Shown here in pieces: positions 59,821 to 64,000 of a DNA stretch of 64,000 bases. Each line of letters starts with the position of its first letter. The stretch's first letter is position 1. The stretch comes from Mechercharimyces sp. CAU 1602 (GTDB lineage: Bacteria; Bacillota; Bacilli; Thermoactinomycetales; JANTPT01). A program made the translations under genes and the position numbers. The stretch lies in assembly GCF_024753565.1 (NCBI RefSeq), contig NZ_JANTPT010000003.1, positions 124,001 through 188,000 on the forward strand. Direction: 5' to 3'. The notes below the pieces were generated by a model, which had not been told where the DNA came from, did not search any database, and worked only from the letters and a program-made list of their open reading frames with translations.

Positions 59821-60606
59821 ATGATGAAGAGCAATAAAACAGCCCTCATTACAGGAGCATCAAGTGGTATTGGATATGAATTAGCTCGTATTCACGCTGC
59901 GCATGGTGGTGATTTGGTCATTGTGGCTAGGCGTGAAGATAAACTGAAGGCACTTAAGAAAGATTTAGAAAAGCAATATGGTGTTAACGTATTGCTAATC
60001 AAAAAAGATCTAACTTTACCTAACGCACCCACAGAAATATACGAAGAGGTGAAACAGGCAGGTGTCGAAGTAAATTATTTGATTAACAATGCAGGTTTTG
60101 GGGGTCACGGCAAATTTCATGAGCGCTCGTGGGAAGAAGATCTATCCATGATCAATCTGAATGTGGTGGCTTTAACAGCACTTACAAGGCTGTTTTTACC
60201 CGATTTTGTAAAGCGCAATGAAGGTAAAATCTTAAATATTTCATCCACAGCCAGTTTGATGGCAGGTCCAATGCAGGCTATTTACTTTGCAAGCAAGGCT
60301 TTTGTAACCTCGTTTAGCAATGCGATCGCAGAAGAACTGAATGATACTAAAATTACGGTTACAGCACTTTTACCTGGTGCAACGGAATCTGAGTTTGAAA
60401 ACACCGCCGGTTTAAATAATACGGCATTGTTTAAGAAACCAATAAGTGCAAGCATAGTGGCGAAGGATGGATACGAAGGAATGATAGAAGGCAAGCTTAA
60501 TGTAATCTCCGGTCTTAATTTGTTGCAGCGTATACAAATTGCCACTATGCCGTTCTTTCCAAAGAGGTTTCAACTAAGAGCAGTCCGTCGCATACAAGAA
60601 AAATAG
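59821..60606 (+). CDS. Short-chain dehydrogenase/reductase
   Basis: 261 residues, classical SDR. Cofactor motif TGASSGIG, the Arg in IVARRED suggesting NADP preference, INNAGFG, and active-site SSTAS...Y155FASK159. The C-terminus has a hydrophobic/basic stretch (IATMPFFPKRFQLRAVRRI). Resembles the YqjQ/DltE group; substrate unknown. Start ATG 59821 after aaaggag. Confidence 0.85.
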   Translation: MMKSNKTALITGASSGIGYELARIHAAHGGDLVIVARREDKLKALKKDLEKQYGVNVLLIKKDLTLPNAPTEIYEEVKQAGVEVNYLINNAGFGGHGKFHERSWEEDLSMINLNVVALTALTRLFLPDFVKRNEGKILNISSTASLMAGPMQAIYFASKAFVTSFSNAIAEELNDTKITVTALLPGATESEFENTAGLNNTALFKKPISASIVAKDGYEGMIEGKLNVISGLNLLQRIQIATMPFFPKRFQLRAVRRIQEK

Positions 60607-60922
60607 ATTTACGATAAGTCTGATTGAAACATGATTAGCTAAAGAATCTGAAAAGCCCGCGAGCTACTACTTGCGGGTCAAACTTATCTAATGATCCTGT
60701 GTTGGACCGTTGGATAGAAGACACATTTCCTGGAGGAAGGATATGTGTTATTTTTATTATGTAACAACACTTGAGTAAGTTTGCTTATATAGTTGATTGA
60801 TAATAATAGGTATAGAAATTTAACCCACCTGATTGAAAACACCCATTTTAAAAAGAGGGTTTTAATCCCATTCTCTATGATAAATGTCATTGCATCACCT
60901 TAAGCGACAAGGAGTGATAGAA
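60607..60922. other. Gap between SDR and TetR genes
   Basis: About 316 bp. An inverted repeat CCCGC/GCGGG (60657-60678) may end the SDR transcript. A minus-strand 68-codon ORF (60684-60890) has an acceptable ribosome site but AT-driven composition and is not called. Confidence 0.5.
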
Positions 60923-61567
60923 ATGGGGTTTTCGCGAGCTCGAACAAGCGAGCAGAAACAAAAAAGAATAGAAGAAGTAATGGAAGCTACCGCCCGATTA
61001 TATGATACAGTTCCATATGAAGAGATTACTTTCGCTGCTATTGCCAAAGAGACAGGGTTCTCTAGATCCAATCTGTATATTTATTTTACAAGTAAAGAAG
61101 AAATTCTGCTGGAAATCTTATTGAGTGATCTATACTCATGGTATGAGAATGTAGAGGCTTCCTTTCATGTGAGAAGGTCGTATGCTGTTGAGGAGATCAT
61201 GGAGGTATGGACGGATGCGCTGGTCCGAAATCAACGCTTGTTAAGTTTGCTTTCGATTTTATTTACTGTATTAGAAAAAAACGTATCAATCGAAGCGCTT
61301 GCCAAGTTTAAAAGAGGTATGCTAGCCGTTCAACAACGGTGTTATCTATTGTTACAAGGGCTTTTTCCTGCTGCTACTGAGCAAGAACTTCAACAATTCT
61401 TGGTAAGTTCGTTTGCGCTGGCACAAGGATTATATCCCATGACATGTTTAACAGAGTATCAAATAAAAGCGCTTGCTAATTGTAATATGGAGTATGTTCC
61501 ACCTAACTTCCGTGATTCATTCTTACAAGCCGGTATTCAATTGGCACACGGATTATTAAACAAATAA
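60923..61567 (+). CDS. TetR family transcription regulator
   Basis: About 214 residues. The N-terminal HTH reads YEEITFAAIAKETGFSRSNLYIYFTSKEEILLEIL, a TetR signature. The C-terminal ligand domain is all helical. Start ATG 60923 after aaggagtga, not 60884. It may control the SDR or the minus-strand ABC genes. Confidence 0.88.
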   Translation: MGFSRARTSEQKQKRIEEVMEATARLYDTVPYEEITFAAIAKETGFSRSNLYIYFTSKEEILLEILLSDLYSWYENVEASFHVRRSYAVEEIMEVWTDALVRNQRLLSLLSILFTVLEKNVSIEALAKFKRGMLAVQQRCYLLLQGLFPAATEQELQQFLVSSFALAQGLYPMTCLTEYQIKALANCNMEYVPPNFRDSFLQAGIQLAHGLLNK

Positions 61568-61615
61568 CTATCTCTATACGATATATACAAATAAACTAAT
61601 GATTACTTTTATGTA

Positions 61616-61652
61616 GATAAAGCCTCCCTTTCACTAAGAGGGGGGCTTTATC
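61616..61652. terminator. Hairpin after tetR
   Basis: A 13-bp stem (GATAAAGCCTCCC / GGGGGGCTTTATC, one G-U pair), loop of 11 nt; no long T tract. Confidence 0.65.
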
Positions 61653-61716
61653 CTATCAACACCTCAGACGTGGGGAAAGAGCTCTTCGGTCTCCTTAAGT
61701 AAGGTGATATTTTAAG

Positions 61717-61739
61717 AAGGAGCCCATGAAGAGCTCCTT
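61717..61739 (-). terminator. Weak terminator of ABC pair 2
   Basis: 7-bp arms AAGGAGC / GCTCCTT; on the minus strand it is followed by CTTAAAATATC. Lies just after the permease stop. Confidence 0.4.
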
Positions 61740-61747
61740 GGTGTAGT

Positions 61748-62713
61748 CTAATTGGTAACATCTCGCCTCTGGAAGACAGTCCAGGAAACGAGGAGGAAGA
61801 GGAGGAGGTGGATCGAAAGAATGGTGACAGAGAAAGGGAGGGTCATGTCTTCAAAGAAGGGACTATGGGTGGCATACATATCTAGTCGTAAATTGGTGAG
61901 AAAAGAGTACTTTACCCATTCGATATTCATTCCGAGAAGAATTCCTGTTATCGTAGAGCTTGATAAATATAGGGCGATAGAGACGCCTGTTGCCATAGAA
62001 CTACTACGAAATAAGGTGGATATCATAAAAGCGAATGAGACCATCATCACCATTTCAACAATGGAGTATCCATAGTTGGTCAACGCTTTTAAGAACATGC
62101 TCTTTTCGATTACTTCTCCTTCTACGATGGTAAGAGCTATGGAGGGGGAGCTCCATCCGAAGAAAATGCCGCCGAAAATGAGGGAAGAAACAAAGAGCAA
62201 AGTGAGTAGAGTGAGCGCATAGTAAAGTGAGGAGAGATATTTAGCAAGCAGGATTTTCCTCCTCTTGATTGGACGCAGCAGAAGAAGTTTAATGGTGCCC
62301 CACGAAAATTCTCCCGCAACACTAGTAGAAACAGCGAATATTGCGAAGAGAGTGACGAGAACGATGATATTGCGCGATTCATCGAGGTATGACCACATAT
62401 CTACACTGATAGGTAGGTTATGGGCAAGACGATATTCATTAGTAGCAATACGGTTCTCTAAATTTTGTTTATAACGATAGTTTTGATTGGGGTCAGCTAT
62501 CACTTTTGCATATTCATTGTTTTGTGATTGTAGCTCTTCCTTCCACTGCGGATTTTGCGGAATCTCTCCAAATGCGCTGTCTGCATGGAGCTGTTTATTG
62601 GCAATCGTATACCCGAGGGAGGCGAGAAGAAGCAAAGCGATCATAATATAGGTTCCGATACGGTTAAAAGTCTTCATATTTTCATTTTGTATCAAGCGTA
62701 AGAGTTTAACCAA
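61748..62713 (-). CDS. ABC-2 type permease, pair 2
   Basis: 321 residues, paralogue of the permease at 52974. It shares the N-terminal LIQNENMKTFNRIGTYIMIALLLLASLGY segment, a large loop, SVAGEFSWGTIKLLLLRPIKRRKILLAKY and a C-terminal RRDV. About six membrane segments. It overlaps its ATPase by 8 bp. Confidence 0.87.
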   Translation of the reverse strand: MVKLLRLIQNENMKTFNRIGTYIMIALLLLASLGYTIANKQLHADSAFGEIPQNPQWKEELQSQNNEYAKVIADPNQNYRYKQNLENRIATNEYRLAHNLPISVDMWSYLDESRNIIVLVTLFAIFAVSTSVAGEFSWGTIKLLLLRPIKRRKILLAKYLSSLYYALTLLTLLFVSSLIFGGIFFGWSSPSIALTIVEGEVIEKSMFLKALTNYGYSIVEMVMMVSFAFMISTLFRSSSMATGVSIALYLSSSTITGILLGMNIEWVKYSFLTNLRLDMYATHSPFFEDMTLPFSVTILSIHLLLFLLVSWTVFQRRDVTN

Positions 62714-63629
62714 TCTGTTTTCCTCCTGTTATCTCTAAGAATGTGTCTTCGAGTGTGCGTTGCCCCATCTGTATATCCAATATTTGAAATCCTTCTACTG
62801 TGAGGGTTTGCAGCAGAGAAGGAATGTGTTCGCGCTCGAGCAAAAGGGTGAGTTGGTCTCCACTGATGGCAGTCTTATACTCAGGGAACGTATGTGAGAT
62901 ATAGGCGTATACGTTTGAGGGTGCATCTACTTGAAGGATAAGAGTGGTAAGTTGTTGTTCCTTCCACTGTGCTACTTCCTTAATATCAATTAGTTTGCCT
63001 GCTTGCAAAATACCGATGCGGTCGCACATCATCTCCATCTCGCTTAGCAGATGACTAGAGACGAGGATCGCCATCTGTTCTTCGTGAGCAATCGAACGTA
63101 AGTATTGGCGAATTTCACGGATGCCGGCAGGGTCGAGTCCGTTTGTTGGCTCGTCTAAGATGAGAAGGGAGGGAGAGTGAAGTAAGGCTTGTGCTAATCC
63201 CAGCCGTTGTCGCATCCCGAGAGAGTAAGTTTTCACTTTATCATGGATGCGTTTTTCCAATCCGACAAGGCGGACGACTTCGTCGATGCGCTCCTTTTTT
63301 ACTCCATTACACATACGCCAAAAATGAAGTAGGTTTTTGTATCCAGTTAGAAAGGGATACAGTTCAGGATTTTCTACAATTCCCCCCACATGGGAGAGTG
63401 CGCTCTCAAAATCTTGTTTGAGATCAGATCCTTGGATGATGACTTGGCCTGCACTCATCGAGATGAGACCGACGATCATTCGAATCGTTGTTGTTTTTCC
63501 TGCCCCATTGGGACCGAGGAAGCCAAACACTTCCCCGGGGTAAACGCTTAAGTTGAGATCATGAATAATCGGTTTTCTGCCAATCACTTTGCGCAGTTTT
63601 TTTACTTCAAGAACAGGTTGAGTCTTCAT
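62706..63629 (-). CDS. ABC transporter ATPase, pair 2
   Basis: About 307 residues, close paralogue of the ATPase at 53944 (long identical runs around Walker A and the signature). GPNGAGKTTTIRM, YSLGMRQRLGLAQALL, LDEPTNGLDP. Start ATG 63629 after ggaggtcac; longest ORF begins at 63674. It overlaps the preceding ATPase gene by 4 bp. Confidence 0.92.
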   Translation of the reverse strand: MKTQPVLEVKKLRKVIGRKPIIHDLNLSVYPGEVFGFLGPNGAGKTTTIRMIVGLISMSAGQVIIQGSDLKQDFESALSHVGGIVENPELYPFLTGYKNLLHFWRMCNGVKKERIDEVVRLVGLEKRIHDKVKTYSLGMRQRLGLAQALLHSPSLLILDEPTNGLDPAGIREIRQYLRSIAHEEQMAILVSSHLLSEMEMMCDRIGILQAGKLIDIKEVAQWKEQQLTTLILQVDAPSNVYAYISHTFPEYKTAISGDQLTLLLEREHIPSLLQTLTVEGFQILDIQMGQRTLEDTFLEITGGKQIG

Positions 63630-64000
63630 GATGTGACCTCCGTTGGGTGAGTAGTATAAGTGTGATGCATCCACTGGGTAATACTCATATTGGCTTGGGA
63701 GCGAATTTGGTCTGCTTCTTCCAACTTGAGAACTTCACCCGCACGAATTGCGAGTACCATATCTAAAATGGGCTCCACTTCTTGCACCTCATGTGTGGCT
63801 AATAAAACAGTCTGTTCTTCCAGATTGACGAAGGAGAGCAGTCCATGAATGATGGACTGTCGCACCATTGGGTCGAGTCCAGAAAGAGGCTCATCCATCA
63901 AGATATAGGGGGCATTGCGGGCAAGGGTGAGCATGAGCTTGACACGTCCTTGAGTTCCTTTAGAGAGGCTACTTACCTTCCGTGTCATAGGAATTTGAAG
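63626..64000 (-). CDS. ABC transporter ATPase, C-terminal part (runs off window)
   Basis: A partial gene open to the right edge. It has the signature LSKGTQGRVKLMLTLARN, Walker B ILMDEPLSGLDP and H-loop ATHEVQE. The Walker A part lies beyond base 64000. It is a different, YtrB-like type from the two other ATPases and is coupled (ATGA) to pair 2. A GntR-type regulator upstream would fit but is not visible. Confidence 0.85.
   Translation of the reverse strand, partial: LQIPMTRKVSSLSKGTQGRVKLMLTLARNAPYILMDEPLSGLDPMVRQSIIHGLLSFVNLEEQTVLLATHEVQEVEPILDMVLAIRAGEVLKLEEADQIRSQANMSITQWMHHTYTTHPTEVTS

Noticed and set aside
60684-60890. Minus-strand 68-codon hydrophobic ORF
   Set aside because: It has an AAGGTG ribosome-like site, but composition is AT-driven and no family is recognised. 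Too weak to call.

Overview
The window reads as a chromosomal segment of a low-to-mid GC Gram-positive bacterium (Bacillota, class Bacilli). Gene order follows the Bacillus ctsR-clpC / radA-disA / ispDF-gltX-cysES / sigH-nusG / rplKAJL-rpoBC / rpsLG-fusA-tuf block. Two thermitase-like subtilases, a TPR-type XRE regulator and a CarD gene upstream of yacL would suit the Thermoactinomycetaceae; that family placement is inference from gene content only.

Layout: (1) 1-3.8 kb, end of the mcsA-mcsB-clpC stress operon. (2) 3.8-22.3 kb, an accessory block between clpC and radA, which are neighbours in Bacillus. It holds a TPR regulator, a hydrolase with a Fur-box-like site, a stand-alone winged-helix regulator, and a 14-gene, single-strand biosynthetic cluster. 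(3) 22.5-52.8 kb, housekeeping genes: radA, disA, pssA, carD, yacL, ispD, ispF, gltX, T-box-cysE-cysS, mrnC, rlmB, rae1, sigH, rpmG, secE, nusG, rplK, rplA, L10 leader-rplJ-rplL, a methyltransferase, rpoB, rpoC, L7Ae-like gene, rpsL, rpsG, fusA, tuf. (4) 52.9-64 kb, a second accessory block: two paralogous ABC-2 exporter pairs on the minus strand flanking two subtilases, an SDR and a TetR regulator. The S10 operon that usually follows tuf is absent here.

The most interesting part is the cluster at 7.4-22.3 kb. It opens with a small ORF whose C-terminal half is ten tandem RAIDL/RAIDI pentapeptides behind a leader-like segment of about 30 residues. Several repeats differ only by synonymous codons. 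Next come a KASIII-like enzyme, then a set resembling butirosin BtrJ/BtrK/BtrI (ATP-grasp ligase, PLP decarboxylase, ACP), two degenerate and one further intact KASIII-like proteins, a full and a stub acyl-CoA dehydrogenase, a MATE exporter, an arginase-fold ureohydrolase, an LpxL-like acyltransferase and an M16 protease pair. Catalytic and non-catalytic paralogues occur together for three enzyme families.

My working hypothesis (inference) is a ribosomal peptide-acyl hybrid. An ACP-bound, decarboxylated amino-acyl unit would be elaborated by KAS/ACAD enzymes. The repeated arginines would be candidate ureohydrolase substrates, giving ornithine, and then acylation sites. The M16 pair would process the peptide and MATE would export it. 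I do not recognise a described system with this gene set.
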